From the NCBI GenBank assembly GCA_000434035.1, contig FR893523.1, positions 209,443-273,442 of the forward strand: 64,000 nucleotides of DNA, read 5' to 3'. Below, piece after piece: positions 8,354 to 17,188 of the stretch (positions are counted from its first letter, which is position 1; each line of letters starts with the position of its first letter). Source of the DNA: Clostridium sp. CAG:452. Its GTDB lineage: Bacteria; Bacillota; Clostridia; TANB77; CAG-508. The position numbers were made by a program, and so were the translations under genes. The notes beneath the pieces were generated by a model. That model was not told where the DNA came from. It worked only from the letters and a program-made list of their open reading frames with translations, and ran no database searches.

Positions 8354-8968
8354 GTGGAAATAGAACAAACAAAAGCAATAATAGAGGCTATACTTTTTTC
8401 TGCTGGTAGAGTAGTAGAAACAAAAGAATTAATGGCAATATTAGAATTGAGTAATGAAGATATAGATAGTATAATACAAAATATGAAAGCAGAATTTGAA
8501 GAACAAAATAGAGGAATTGAAATTATAAAAGTAGAAAATGGTTACCAAATGACAACTAAAACAGAATATTATGATTATATTTATCCTATATTTGATAATA
8601 GAGCAAAACCTAGTTTGTCAGCAGCAGCACTAGAAACACTTTCTATAATTGCATATAATCCTAAAATAACAAGAGCAGAAATAGAACAAATAAGAGGAGT
8701 AAATTCTGACGGAACAATATACAAATTATTAGAGTATAACTTGATAGAAGAAGTAGGAAGATTAGATGCACCAGGAAGACCAACAATATATTCTACAACA
8801 AAAGAATTCTTAAAAATGTTTGGAATTTCTAATTTAGAAGAATTACCAGAACTTCCAAAATATAAAATTGATGAGAACGAGCAAATAGTAATAGATGAAA
8901 TTATAGAAGAAACACCAAATGAGGTGACATCTAAAAATAGTGAAATAGATGAGAACAATAAGGATTAA
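8354..8968 (+). CDS. scpB: Segregation and condensation protein B
   Basis: 204 residues, GTG start nine bases after GAGGAG. Two winged-helix domains typical of ScpB: residues 1-75 (EAILFSAGRVVETKEL) and 85-160, with the conserved LSAAALETLSIIAYNPKITRAEIEQIRGV and GRLDAPGRPTIYSTT blocks. The C-terminal 40 residues are acidic and probably flexible. ScpB forms the kleisin sub-complex with ScpA and SMC for chromosome condensation. ScpA, usually just upstream, is not in the window: the upstream neighbour is a divergent small gene and then accessory DNA. Confidence 0.93.
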   Translation: MEIEQTKAIIEAILFSAGRVVETKELMAILELSNEDIDSIIQNMKAEFEEQNRGIEIIKVENGYQMTTKTEYYDYIYPIFDNRAKPSLSAAALETLSIIAYNPKITRAEIEQIRGVNSDGTIYKLLEYNLIEEVGRLDAPGRPTIYSTTKEFLKMFGISNLEELPELPKYKIDENEQIVIDEIIEETPNEVTSKNSEIDENNKD

Positions 8969-9024
8969 AAACATAATGAACCAAACTTAAAAAATACTAA
9001 AGAAATTTATAAGTAGGTGGTAAA

Positions 9025-9933
9025 ATGAAAAGCCAAAAAGGTATAACAATGGCATCATTAGGAGTATATATAGTAGTTAGCATTATTGTTGTAGCAACGC
9101 TTGCTACTATAATGGCAAATTATAAAAACTCAATAAAGACTATGGATAATGATGCAGAATATTCATCAGAATACAATAAGTTTAATTTATACTTTTTAGA
9201 AGAAGTAAAAAAGCCAGAAAACTCAAGTATGGAACGTGCTAATTCAATAAAAACTGTAGACAATGATTACAATTCAATAAAATTTAAAACAGGAAATGAA
9301 TTTATGTATAAGATAAAAGAGGAAATATTGTACTTAAATAAAAGTACTGAAGAAAAAATAAAACTTATTAAAAACGTAAAAAAATGTACATTTGAATTTA
9401 ATGATATAGATCATGAGGCAAATGGTAAAAATGTAATTAGAGTAAATATACAAATAGGAGAAACAACACCAAAGGAATATACGTATGTTTTAGATGGAGA
9501 GAATAGTACAAATTCATATAGTACAGAAAATGGCTATATAGAAGGAATAATAACAATACCAAAGGCTTGGGATTCATCAAAACTAAATGAAAAAGATCCA
9601 TTTAGAACAGAAGAAATAAATGGAAATTATAGTATAGCACCAATACCAAATGGATATCAGGTATCTACAATTGAAGGAGAGAACAAAATATCAACAGGAC
9701 TAATTATAACAGATGGAACAAATAGATTTAAATGGTGCCAAGGCAATGAATTATTAGATTATGATGAAGCAAATTATGGAACAACTTGGACAGCAGCAAT
9801 GGATGTAACTGATCTAACAAGTACAAAAGCTATATATGAAAGCCTAAAAAAATCAAAAACATTATATGGTGGCGCATATATAAAAGAAGATGAGACAACA
9901 GATACAGTAAAATCAATTTTATGGATAAAATAG
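9025..9933 (+). CDS. Pseudopilin-headed surface protein
   Basis: 302 residues. The N-terminus, KSQKGITMASLGVYIVVSI, has the Gly-Ile junction followed by a hydrophobic helix seen at class III prepilin-like signal sequences, so the protein is probably processed or anchored like a pseudopilin. The ectodomain ends in a block found in many uncultured-Clostridia surface proteins (APIPNGYQVSTIEG ... STGLIITDGTNRFKW, about 196-240). No enzyme motif. The site TAGGTGGT lies before the ATG. A strong terminator follows, so this is probably its own unit or the end of the scpB transcript. Confidence 0.6.
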   Translation: MKSQKGITMASLGVYIVVSIIVVATLATIMANYKNSIKTMDNDAEYSSEYNKFNLYFLEEVKKPENSSMERANSIKTVDNDYNSIKFKTGNEFMYKIKEEILYLNKSTEEKIKLIKNVKKCTFEFNDIDHEANGKNVIRVNIQIGETTPKEYTYVLDGENSTNSYSTENGYIEGIITIPKAWDSSKLNEKDPFRTEEINGNYSIAPIPNGYQVSTIEGENKISTGLIITDGTNRFKWCQGNELLDYDEANYGTTWTAAMDVTDLTSTKAIYESLKKSKTLYGGAYIKEDETTDTVKSILWIK

Positions 9934-9941
9934 TAATATTT

Positions 9942-9990
9942 AATAATCACCTAAATACAATATAAAAAACGTTGTAATTAGGTGATTATT
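9942..9990 (+). terminator. Terminator whose 3' arm contains the next gene's ribosome binding site
   Basis: A 13-bp perfect stem (AATAATCACCTAA, 9942-9954; TTAGGTGATTATT, 9978-9990) extends after one mismatch by five more pairs, with a loop of about nine bases. The 3' arm includes TAGGTG, the only plausible ribosome binding site for the TTG start at 9991, so the folded form would hide it. Confidence 0.65.
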
Positions 9991-10902
9991 TTGAATATAT
10001 GTTATATAAGTGAAACGCACGAAACGTGCGACTTTGTAAAAAGAATAGTAATAAAAATAAAAAAAATATTTAATATAGTAGAATTTAGCGAGGATAATGG
10101 CAAAACAACAATAACTTTACCTTTATTTAAGTCTAATAAGATTAGAAACAAAAAGATTATAAAGATAGCCAAAAGAATTAACAAAAAATTGTATGATAAT
10201 AATATTGAAAATGTAGTGTTATCAAACTATTTGGAAGAAAATGAAATATTAAAACAAAAATTATATTGCCAAAATATTAATATATTAGATGGAAGATATC
10301 TGTTTTATTTGCTTATTCCAGAAATTATTGAGTATATATTAAAAAGACAAAAAGTAAAATTACAAAATGGAGAAGTTACTTTATTAATAAATGATTTTAC
10401 GCAAAACAATGCAAAAATAATTACATATATTGCTCAAAACGTAAAAAGAGTAAATATTGTTACAAATCATAGTAATAAGTTTAAAAAAATAGAAGATTAT
10501 TTATATAATGAACTAGGAGTAATTCTTAATATAACAAATAATAAGAGTAAAAGCTTATCAAATGCAAACATTATTATAAATATAGATTTTCCAGAAGAAA
10601 TAATAAACAAGTATGAAATAAATAGCAATGCAATAATAGTGAATATATTTAATGAGATAAAAATAAGAGCAAAAAAATTTAATGGAATTAATATTAACTA
10701 TTATAAAGCATGTATACCAAAAGAGTACCAAATAGATGGTTTTCAAAACAACCTAGTATATGAAAGTAGTATTTATAAATGTAGTTACGAAAATGCTAGA
10801 AAAGATATAATTGCAAATAAAATTAGAATAAAAAAATTAGTAGGAATTAATGGAGATATTTCAGAAAATGAATTTTGTAAAAACTTAAAATATAATACTT
10901 GA
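9991..10902 (+). CDS. Conserved-looking protein of unknown function
   Basis: 303 residues when started at TTG 9991, six bases after TAGGTG; an in-frame GTG at 9982 lies inside that site. Lys/Asn/Ile-rich, with two alternating strand-helix halves that look Rossmann-like: VTLLINDFTQNNAKIITYIAQNVKRVNIVTNH (about 130-160, quoted in parts) and a segment with SNANIIINIDFPEE followed by AIIVNIF. No known catalytic motif seen. It lies before greA with its own terminator-like leader. An enzyme with a nucleotide-binding fold is possible but unproven. Confidence 0.5.
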   Translation: MNICYISETHETCDFVKRIVIKIKKIFNIVEFSEDNGKTTITLPLFKSNKIRNKKIIKIAKRINKKLYDNNIENVVLSNYLEENEILKQKLYCQNINILDGRYLFYLLIPEIIEYILKRQKVKLQNGEVTLLINDFTQNNAKIITYIAQNVKRVNIVTNHSNKFKKIEDYLYNELGVILNITNNKSKSLSNANIIINIDFPEEIINKYEINSNAIIVNIFNEIKIRAKKFNGININYYKACIPKEYQIDGFQNNLVYESSIYKCSYENARKDIIANKIRIKKLVGINGDISENEFCKNLKYNT

Positions 10903-10927
10903 CAAAACTAAAATTGTGGAGTAGTAT
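10899..10927 (+). promoter_or_regulatory. Promoter of greA
   Basis: TTGACA (10899-10904), 17-base spacer, TAGTAT (10922-10927), about 30 bases before the greA ribosome binding site. Confidence 0.65.
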
Positions 10928-10963
10928 AATGAATTAAATAATATTTTAAAGGAGAAATGCCAA

Positions 10964-11440
10964 ATGGAAGAAAAAGAAGTATTATTAACACAAGAAGGAT
11001 ATGATAACCTAGAAAAAGAATTAGAATATTTAAAAACAGAGAAAAGAAGTGAAATATCAGAGCGTATTAAAGTTGCATTAGGATTTGGAGATTTATCTGA
11101 GAATTCTGAATATGATGAAGCAAAAAATGCACAAGCTTCAAATGAAATTAAAATTGCAGAACTAGAAAACAAATTAAGATATGCAAAAATAATAGATGAA
11201 TCTGAAATAGATACAAAAACAGTTCAAGTTGGAAATAAAGTTAAAGTACTAGATATGGAATTTGACGAAGAAGTAGAATATACAATAGTAGGTTCAACAG
11301 AAGTAGACCTATCACAAAACAGAATATCAAATGAATCTCCTATTGGATCAGCTCTATTAGGTGCAAAAAAGAACCAAGTAGTAGAAGCTCAAACACCAGG
11401 GGGAGTAGTGAAATTTAAAATTCTAGCAATAAAAAAATAG
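10964..11440 (+). CDS. greA: Transcription elongation factor GreA
   Basis: 158 residues, the usual GreA length. The N-terminal coiled coil (1-75) carries the signature LTQEGYDNLEKELEYLK and the acidic tip GFGDLSENSEYDEAK, whose two acidic residues bring Mg2+ into the RNA polymerase active site to promote cleavage of backtracked RNA. The C-terminal FKBP-like domain includes ISNESPIGSALLG and the conserved PGG. Start ATG follows AAGGAG. Single gene with its own promoter. Confidence 0.96.
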   Translation: MEEKEVLLTQEGYDNLEKELEYLKTEKRSEISERIKVALGFGDLSENSEYDEAKNAQASNEIKIAELENKLRYAKIIDESEIDTKTVQVGNKVKVLDMEFDEEVEYTIVGSTEVDLSQNRISNESPIGSALLGAKKNQVVEAQTPGGVVKFKILAIKK

Positions 11441-11459
11441 ATTATTTTACCATTTTATG

Positions 11460-11488
11460 TAGACAAAACCTCCCAAATGTAGTATAAT
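11460..11488 (+). promoter_or_regulatory. Promoter of the OB-fold protein gene
   Basis: TAGACA (11460-11465), 17 bases, TATAAT (11483-11488). It points to the gene at 11561. Confidence 0.65.
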
Positions 11489-11560
11489 AGTGTTGTTAAG
11501 TAATAAAACACGAAGGTAATGAATAAAATACTATGGAAAAGTATAAGGGAGGAAACCAAA

Positions 11561-12229
11561 TTGATTACAAATTACACAGAAAATAATTACCTAGTTTTAA
11601 TAGGTAAAATTATTAGTGATAAGACATTTAGTCACGAGATTTATGGAGAAAGCTTTTATGTATTTAACTTAGAGGTGCCACGTTTAAGCGGAAATGAAGA
11701 TATTATACCAATAACAATATCAGAAAGATTAATAGCAAATTTCGATTTAACAATAGGTAGAAAAGTTGTTATAGAAGGGCAATTTAGATCATATAACAGT
11801 TATGAAAATGAAAAAAACAGATTAGTATTAACAGTATTTGCCAAAGATATTATTGATTACAAAGAAGAGCAAGAAGAAAATGTTTCAAATGAAGTTGTTT
11901 TAAATGGATATGTTTGTAAAAAACCAATATATAGAAAAACACCATTTGGAAGAGAAATTTCAGATATCTTATTAGCAGTAAATAGAGCATATAATAAATC
12001 AGATTACATACCATGTATTGCATGGGGAAGAAATGCTAGATTTTGTGAAAACATGGAAGTTGGAACAGAGGTAAAAATAGTAGGCAGAGTTCAAAGCAGA
12101 ACTTATGAGAAAAAGTTCGAAGATGGAAGAACAGAACAAAGAGTTGCTTATGAAGTATCAATTGGAAGCTTAGAAGTAATAAATAAAGACGAAAATAGCA
12201 ACCAAAATGAAGAAGCAGAAGCAATTTAA
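11561..12229 (+). CDS. Single-stranded DNA-binding-like OB-fold protein
   Basis: 222 residues if started at the TTG at 11561, which has GGGAGG six bases before; an earlier in-frame ATG at 11519 has no site. Two OB-fold segments: residues 8-105 (YLVLIGKIISDKTFSHEIYG ... IPITISERLI ... VIEGQFRSY) and 115-205 (VVLNGYVCKKPIYRKTPFGR, LLAVNRAYNKSDYIPCIAWG, VGRVQSRTYEK), the second strongly like SSB. The C-terminus is acidic but lacks the classic DDDIPF tip. Such proteins occur beside classical SSB in Clostridia. Probably binds single-stranded DNA in repair or recombination. Confidence 0.8.
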   Translation: MITNYTENNYLVLIGKIISDKTFSHEIYGESFYVFNLEVPRLSGNEDIIPITISERLIANFDLTIGRKVVIEGQFRSYNSYENEKNRLVLTVFAKDIIDYKEEQEENVSNEVVLNGYVCKKPIYRKTPFGREISDILLAVNRAYNKSDYIPCIAWGRNARFCENMEVGTEVKIVGRVQSRTYEKKFEDGRTEQRVAYEVSIGSLEVINKDENSNQNEEAEAI

Positions 12230-12241
12230 GAAATAATAATC

Positions 12242-12271
12242 AAAAGGGACAGCAAAAGCTGTTCCTTTTTG
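12242..12271 (+). terminator. Rho-independent terminator
   Basis: AAAAGGGACAGC pairs with GCTGTTCCTTTT over AAAA, then T-run. It ends the OB-fold gene. Confidence 0.85.
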
Positions 12272-12326
12272 TATTATAAAGACAAAAGCACATCATAGCG
12301 CATCTTAAAATTAAATAAAAATTGTA

Positions 12327-12355
12327 TTGTAAGAAAATGTTAAATATGATATTAT
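12327..12355 (+). promoter_or_regulatory. Likely promoter of the membrane-protein/lspA/rluD cluster
   Basis: TTGTAA (12327-12332), 17 bases, TATTAT (12350-12355), just upstream of the gene at 12396. The following three genes are tightly packed. Confidence 0.45.
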
Positions 12356-12395
12356 AGCAATAGAAAATTAAATTGACTATACAGAGGAGAATATT

Positions 12396-14060
12396 ATGGA
12401 AAAGGGAAAAAAGACAATAGATAAAAATTCAATAAGATTTACAATAATGGCAGTTGTATTAATTGCAATTTTTTGTTTTGCAATATCTCCAGTAACTTTG
12501 CAAAATGATACATTTTATACAATAAAAATAGGTGAACATATATTACAAAATGGAATTGACATGAAAGATCCATTTTCATGGCACGAAAATTTACAATATA
12601 CATATCCGCATTGGTTATATGATGTAGTAATATATTTAGTGTATAACATAGGAGGACAAGTAGGAATATATATTTCGACAATAGTATTAAGTATAACACT
12701 TGGACTTACAATGTATTTAGTGAATACAAAACTTACTAAAAACAAGCTAACATCATTTGTACTTACAATAGGAGCAATGTATTTATTAAGAAATTACATA
12801 GCAGCAAGAGCTCAACTTGTAACATTTATATTATTTATACTCACAGTATATTTTATAGAAATGTTTTTAGAAACAAAGAAAAAAAGATATGCAGTAGGAT
12901 TAATAATAATACCAATAATAATTGCAAATGTACATTTGGCAGTGTTTCCATTTTACTTTGTACTATATCTACCATATATAGCAGAATACATGATATATAT
13001 ACTTTCAAATACAGAAATTATATTAGTTACAGCTAAAATAGATAGATTAAACAAAAAGATACTAAAAACTACTAAAGAAGAAGAAATACAAAAAATAAAA
13101 GATGAAATAAATAGATTAGAACAAAAAAATGAGAAAACAATAAATAAGAAAGAAAAAATAAATGCAAATCCATATAAAATAAAAATAAGAGGAAACAACA
13201 ATGTAAAAGCATTAATAATTATAATGATTATTTGTTTATTTACAGGATTCCTTACACCACTAGGAACAACACCATATACATATTTGATAAAAACAATGCA
13301 AGGAACAACAACTCACAATATAAGCGAGCATTTACCACTAACACTTGTAGACAACCTAGAATTCATGTGCACTTTAGTACTTTTTATTGCGATACTAACA
13401 TTTACAGATACTAAAATAAGATTAAGTGATTTATTCATGTTAGGTGGATTAATTTTTCTTACATTTTATACAAGAAGACAATTTTCAATGTTTACATTAA
13501 TATGTGTGATGATTTTAAACAGACTAATAAACGCATTGTTAAACAAGTATGATCCGGAAGGATGTAAAAAAGCAATAGATAAGATGACAACAATAACAGG
13601 GATGATAGTTACTATTTGTTTGGTGTTAACAATAAGTGTAATACAATATAAGCCTAAGATGAAGAACCATTTTATAGATGAAAACTCATATCCAGTAGAA
13701 GCTGCAACATATATATTAGAAAATTTAGATATAAACAACATAAAGTTATACAATGAATATAATTATGGAAGTTATTTAATATTTAGAGGAATACCAGTGT
13801 TTATTGATTCAAGAGCAGATTTATATGCACCAGAATTTAATCCAGGAGTAGAAGTATTTAATGACTATATGAACCTTTCTGGAATGAATATAGATAATGT
13901 AGAAGAGAAATTAGACGAATATGGAATAACACACATGCTGATGTATAAAAAATCTAAGCTTAGAAGATTTGTAGAACAAAATACAGAGAAATATAATTTG
14001 CTTTATGAGGATGATAACTTCTGTTTATTCGAAAGAAAACAAGTAAAAGAGAGTGTATAA
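12396..14060 (+). CDS. Polytopic GT-C-like membrane protein of unknown substrate
   Basis: 554 residues with about ten membrane segments (first at 14-34). The first loop has the pattern NDTFYTIKIGEHILQNG followed by DPFSWHENLQYTYPHWLYD, which is how a large family of GT-C-type membrane glycosyltransferase-like proteins starts, with an acidic residue in the first outer loop. A charged cytoplasmic coiled-coil insert lies at about 215-268. The C-terminal soluble part has NEYNYGSYLIFRGIPVFID, also typical of the family. The substrate cannot be inferred. The stop overlaps the lspA start by one base, so the two are co-translated. Confidence 0.65.
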   Translation: MEKGKKTIDKNSIRFTIMAVVLIAIFCFAISPVTLQNDTFYTIKIGEHILQNGIDMKDPFSWHENLQYTYPHWLYDVVIYLVYNIGGQVGIYISTIVLSITLGLTMYLVNTKLTKNKLTSFVLTIGAMYLLRNYIAARAQLVTFILFILTVYFIEMFLETKKKRYAVGLIIIPIIIANVHLAVFPFYFVLYLPYIAEYMIYILSNTEIILVTAKIDRLNKKILKTTKEEEIQKIKDEINRLEQKNEKTINKKEKINANPYKIKIRGNNNVKALIIIMIICLFTGFLTPLGTTPYTYLIKTMQGTTTHNISEHLPLTLVDNLEFMCTLVLFIAILTFTDTKIRLSDLFMLGGLIFLTFYTRRQFSMFTLICVMILNRLINALLNKYDPEGCKKAIDKMTTITGMIVTICLVLTISVIQYKPKMKNHFIDENSYPVEAATYILENLDINNIKLYNEYNYGSYLIFRGIPVFIDSRADLYAPEFNPGVEVFNDYMNLSGMNIDNVEEKLDEYGITHMLMYKKSKLRRFVEQNTEKYNLLYEDDNFCLFERKQVKESV

Positions 14061-14545
14061 TGAAAAGTAAAAAGATTAATTTTTTAATGATAATTACAAT
14101 AATTGCAATATTGCTAGATCAATTAATAAAGATAATTATAAAAAGTAAGATATTTAATTCTAGTATAATACTAATACCACATGTACTTAATTTAACATAT
14201 GTGCAAAACACAGGGGCAGCTTTTGGAATTGGAAATAATAGTACATCAATGTTTGTGGCAGTAAATGTAGTTATAATAGGACTAATTACATACTTTATAT
14301 TTTCAAAAAAAGAAGAATTAAGTAAATTAATATTAATTGCTCTTCACCTAGTATTAGCGGGAGGAATTGGCAATTTAATAGATAGAATAGCAAGGGGTTT
14401 TGTAATAGACTATATAGATATATCACCATTAATAAAATATCCAGTTTTCAATTTGGCAGATATATTTGTAGTAATTGGTTGCCTAATAATTGCAGTTTTT
14501 TTAGTAAAAGATACAGTAATAAAAAAGAAAAATATAGGAGAATAA
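14060..14545 (+). CDS. lspA: Lipoprotein signal peptidase (signal peptidase II)
   Basis: 161 residues, four membrane helices. The family's motifs are present: NLTYVQNTGAAFG (about 44-56), GNLIDRIARGFVIDYID (104-120) and FNLADIFVV (130-138). The catalytic aspartate pair is Asp117 and Asp134. It removes signal peptides from diacylglyceryl-modified prolipoproteins at the membrane. The gene overlaps its upstream neighbour by one base and is one base from rluD, a common lspA-rluD pairing. Confidence 0.96.
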   Translation: MKSKKINFLMIITIIAILLDQLIKIIIKSKIFNSSIILIPHVLNLTYVQNTGAAFGIGNNSTSMFVAVNVVIIGLITYFIFSKKEELSKLILIALHLVLAGGIGNLIDRIARGFVIDYIDISPLIKYPVFNLADIFVVIGCLIIAVFLVKDTVIKKKNIGE

Positions 14546-14546
14546 A

Positions 14547-15456
14547 ATGCAAGAATATAAAATAAGACAAGATGAACAAAATATTAGATTAGATAAAATA
14601 ATTGCAAGCATAGATAATAGTATTTCTAGGACAAGCGTGCAAAGACTTATAGAAGAAGGGAAAATCCTAGTAAATGAAAAACAAGAAAAACCTTCATACA
14701 AAGTTAATGAAGGAGACATTATTAAAATAGAAAAAGAAGAGCCACAAGAGATAGACTTAAAACCACAAGAAATACCAATAGATATAATTTATGAAGACAA
14801 AGACATTTTAATAATAAACAAAGCAAAAGGGATGGTTGTTCATCCTGGAAATGGGAATCCAGATGGAACCTTAGTAAATGCAGTTATGGCAAAATGCAAA
14901 GATAGCCTATCTGGAATAGGTGGAAAAATAAGACCAGGTGTAGTACACAGAATAGATAAAGATACATCACGGACTAATAATAATTGCCAAGAATGATAAA
15001 GCACATATTAATATCAGTGAACAAATAAAGAATAGAGAAGTAGAAAAAACATATATTGCATTAGTTAGGGGAAACGTTAAAGAAAATCAAGGAATAATAA
15101 ATATGCCTATTGCAAGAAGTACAAAAGATAGAAAGAAAATGGCAGTAGATAAAAAAGGAAAAGAAGCAATTACAGAGTTTAAAGTGCTAAAAAGATATGA
15201 TGGATATACTTTATTAGAAGTAAAAATAAAAACAGGAAGAACACATCAAATAAGAGTACACATGGCAGAGATAGGATATCCAATTGTAGGAGATTATACA
15301 TATTCAAATGGAAAAAATCCATTTGGAGTAGTTGGTCAAATGCTACATGCAGCAAAATTAAAATTTGTACATCCTACAACCAACAAAACAGTGGAATTTG
15401 AAGCACCATTACCAGAATATTTTGAACATGTATTGCAAGAATTAGAAAACAATTAA
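14547..15456 (+). CDS. rluD: 23S rRNA pseudouridine synthase RluD family, read through a +1 shift
   Basis: About 302 residues when the frame is shifted at 14970. Residues 1-75 are an S4 RNA-binding domain (NIRLDKIIAS ... VNEKQEKPSYKVNEGD). The catalytic domain has LIINKAKGMVVHPGNGN and HRIDKDTSG with catalytic Asp137. Directly after TSer the triplet CGG occurs; skipping the C gives TSG-LIIIAKNDKAH, the family sequence, and the frame stays open to 15456 through GRTHQIRVHMAEIGYPIVGD. Without the shift the protein ends ten residues later, losing half the catalytic domain. Modifies uridines in helix 69 of 23S rRNA in characterised members. The stop codon touches a MITE-like element. Confidence 0.88.
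14970..14973 (+). other. +1 shift site 1: TCA-C-GGA in rluD
   Basis: In-frame CGG (codon 142) followed by A. Skipping the C and reading GGA as Gly restores the universally conserved HR(L/I)DKDTSG motif. In the unshifted frame a stop follows within 30 bases. Confidence 0.85.
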
Positions 15457-15573
15457 ATAAATTGTAATTTGTGTGAGGGGGAATTCTAGGGACTGTCCCT
15501 TAAAATCACCAAACCTGGGGATTTTGGCGACTGTCCTGAATTCATCCGGAACTAAACAAATTCCAATTTATTT
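15455..15573. repeat. MITE-like element, copy 1
   Basis: 119 bp with 18-bp inverted ends (AAATAAATTGTAATTTGT and ACAAATTCCAATTTATTT, one mismatch). The core carries GAATTCTAGGGACTGTCC and, inverted in part, GCGACTGTCCTGAATTC. It has no coding capacity. Nearly identical to copy 3 at 46217. The left end overlaps the rluD stop codon. Confidence 0.85.
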
Positions 15574-15593
15574 AAATAAAGGAAAGGATTTTT

Positions 15594-16319
15594 ATGGAAG
15601 AAATTAGACTACAAAAATATTTGGCAAACAATGGAATTGCATCTAGAAGAAAATGCGAAGAACTAATTATGCAGGGCAGAGTAAAAGTAAATGGAGAAGT
15701 AGTTAAAGAATTAGGAACAAAAATAAATCCTGATAAAGATATAATAGAATATAATGGTAAAACAATTAAAAATACAAATACAGAGCACACATATATATTG
15801 TTAAATAAACCAATAGATTATGTTACAACTGTAAAGGATCAATTTAATAGAAATACAGTACTAGATTTAGTAAAAACAAATAAAAGATTGGTACCAGTTG
15901 GAAGACTAGATATGTATACATCAGGGGCAATAATACTAACAGATGATGGGGATTTTGTATATAAAATAACACATCCAAAGCATGAAATACCTAAAACATA
16001 TAATGTTACAGTAGTAGGAAAGGTTACAGGTGAAGAGATAGAGCAATTAAAAAATGGAGTTGATATAGGAGATTTTGTAACAAGCAAAGCAGAGGTAAAA
16101 ATATTAAAAATAGATGAACAAAAAAATATAAGCAGATTACAGATAACAATACATGAAGGAAAAAACAGACAAATTAGAAGAATGTGCGAAGCAATAGGAA
16201 AAAAAGTAATTAGTTTACATAGAAGTAAAATAGGAAATTTAACAGTAAAAGACTTACCATTGGGAACATGGAGATATTTAACTAAAAAAGAAATAGAAAC
16301 ACTACTTGAAAAAAATTAA
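15594..16319 (+). CDS. rluB: 23S rRNA pseudouridine synthase, RsuA/RluB family
   Basis: 241 residues. S4 domain first (RLQKYLANNGIASRRKCEEL, 5-24, then GRVKVNGEVV), then the RsuA-type synthase domain with LLNKPIDYVTTVKD, the catalytic motif VPVGRLDMYTSGAIILTDDG (Asp at about 106) and EGKNRQIRRMCEAIGKKVISL. Modifies a single uridine in 23S rRNA near the peptidyl transferase centre in characterised relatives. ATG follows AAAGGA. A separate gene from rluD, with a MITE-like element between them. Confidence 0.93.
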   Translation: MEEIRLQKYLANNGIASRRKCEELIMQGRVKVNGEVVKELGTKINPDKDIIEYNGKTIKNTNTEHTYILLNKPIDYVTTVKDQFNRNTVLDLVKTNKRLVPVGRLDMYTSGAIILTDDGDFVYKITHPKHEIPKTYNVTVVGKVTGEEIEQLKNGVDIGDFVTSKAEVKILKIDEQKNISRLQITIHEGKNRQIRRMCEAIGKKVISLHRSKIGNLTVKDLPLGTWRYLTKKEIETLLEKN

Positions 16320-16366
16320 CCTTATATATATAATAAAATAAACCAAAGAAAAAGGAGAAAACTTAT

Positions 16367-17174
16367 ATGGAATATGCACAAAAATTTATTCCAGAAGGTT
16401 GGGAAGAATGCACAAAGTCATTTTCACTAGATGAATTAAATAAGCTGTCTGTAAGTGGAGAGATTTTGCAAGCAAAAGTAACCAAGTGCGATAGCAACTA
16501 TAACTTATATTTGGATTTAGGAAATAATATAACAGGAGTTATACCAAGAGAAGAGGTAGAGGCTGTAAATATAGACGAAACAGGTTTCCCAAAACCGAAT
16601 ATATGTATAAGCAAAGTTAATAAAATAGTTCAATTTAAGGTTAAAGATATTACTAAAAATGATACAGTAATACTTTCCAGAAAAGCAGTAGGAAAAGAAG
16701 CTGTAAGCTGGGTAAAGGACGAACTAAAAGAGGGTATGTGTGTAAATGGAATAGTAAGAAATATTAGACCTTATGGAGCTTTTGTAGAAATTGGAGGAGG
16801 GGTAGTTGGACTACTCCACATAGAAGATATATCAGTTGCAAGGATAAAATCTCCTTATGAAAGATTCAAAATTGGACAAAAAATAAAAATTATGATAAAA
16901 TCAATAGATAGGAGAACAAATAGGGTAATTCTTACATATAAAGAGCTACTTCGGAACATGGCAAGAAAATATAAAAGGCTTTAAAGAAGGTATGAAAGCA
17001 AAAGGAATAGCAAGAGAAGTAGAAAAGTCTAAGAATGGAATATTTGTTGAGCTAAGACCTAATCTTGTAGGTTTAGCAGACTACAAAGAAGGTATTGAAT
17101 ACGGCGAACATATTAATGTATATATTAAGAAAATAATACCAGATAAAAAGAAGGTTAAGCTTATTATTATTTAA
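16367..17174 (+). CDS. S1-domain RNA-binding protein (RpsA/YpfD-like), read through a +1 shift
   Basis: About 268 residues after shifting at 16952. Three S1 OB-folds: residues 28-100 (GEILQAKVTKCDSNYNLYLDLGNNITGVIPREE), 118-190 (GMCVNGIVRNIRPYGAFVEI ... GLLHIEDIS, IDRRTNRVILTYKELL) and 210-267 (GMKAKGIAREVEKSKNGIFVELRPNLVGL). At the end of the second domain the unshifted frame reads CGG and closes after 11 codons; the +1 frame gives ELLGTWQENIKGFKEGM, the standard S1-family linker. Likely ribosome-associated. ATG follows AAGGAG. Confidence 0.82.
16952..16955 (+). other. +1 shift site 2: CTT-C-GGA in the S1 protein
   Basis: In-frame CGG (codon 196) followed by A. Shifted reading gives KELLGTWQEN, matching the LLGTWEEN-type sequence of the family; unshifted reading stops 11 codons later. 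Confidence 0.85.
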
Positions 17175-17188
17175 GGAGGGCCATAATT

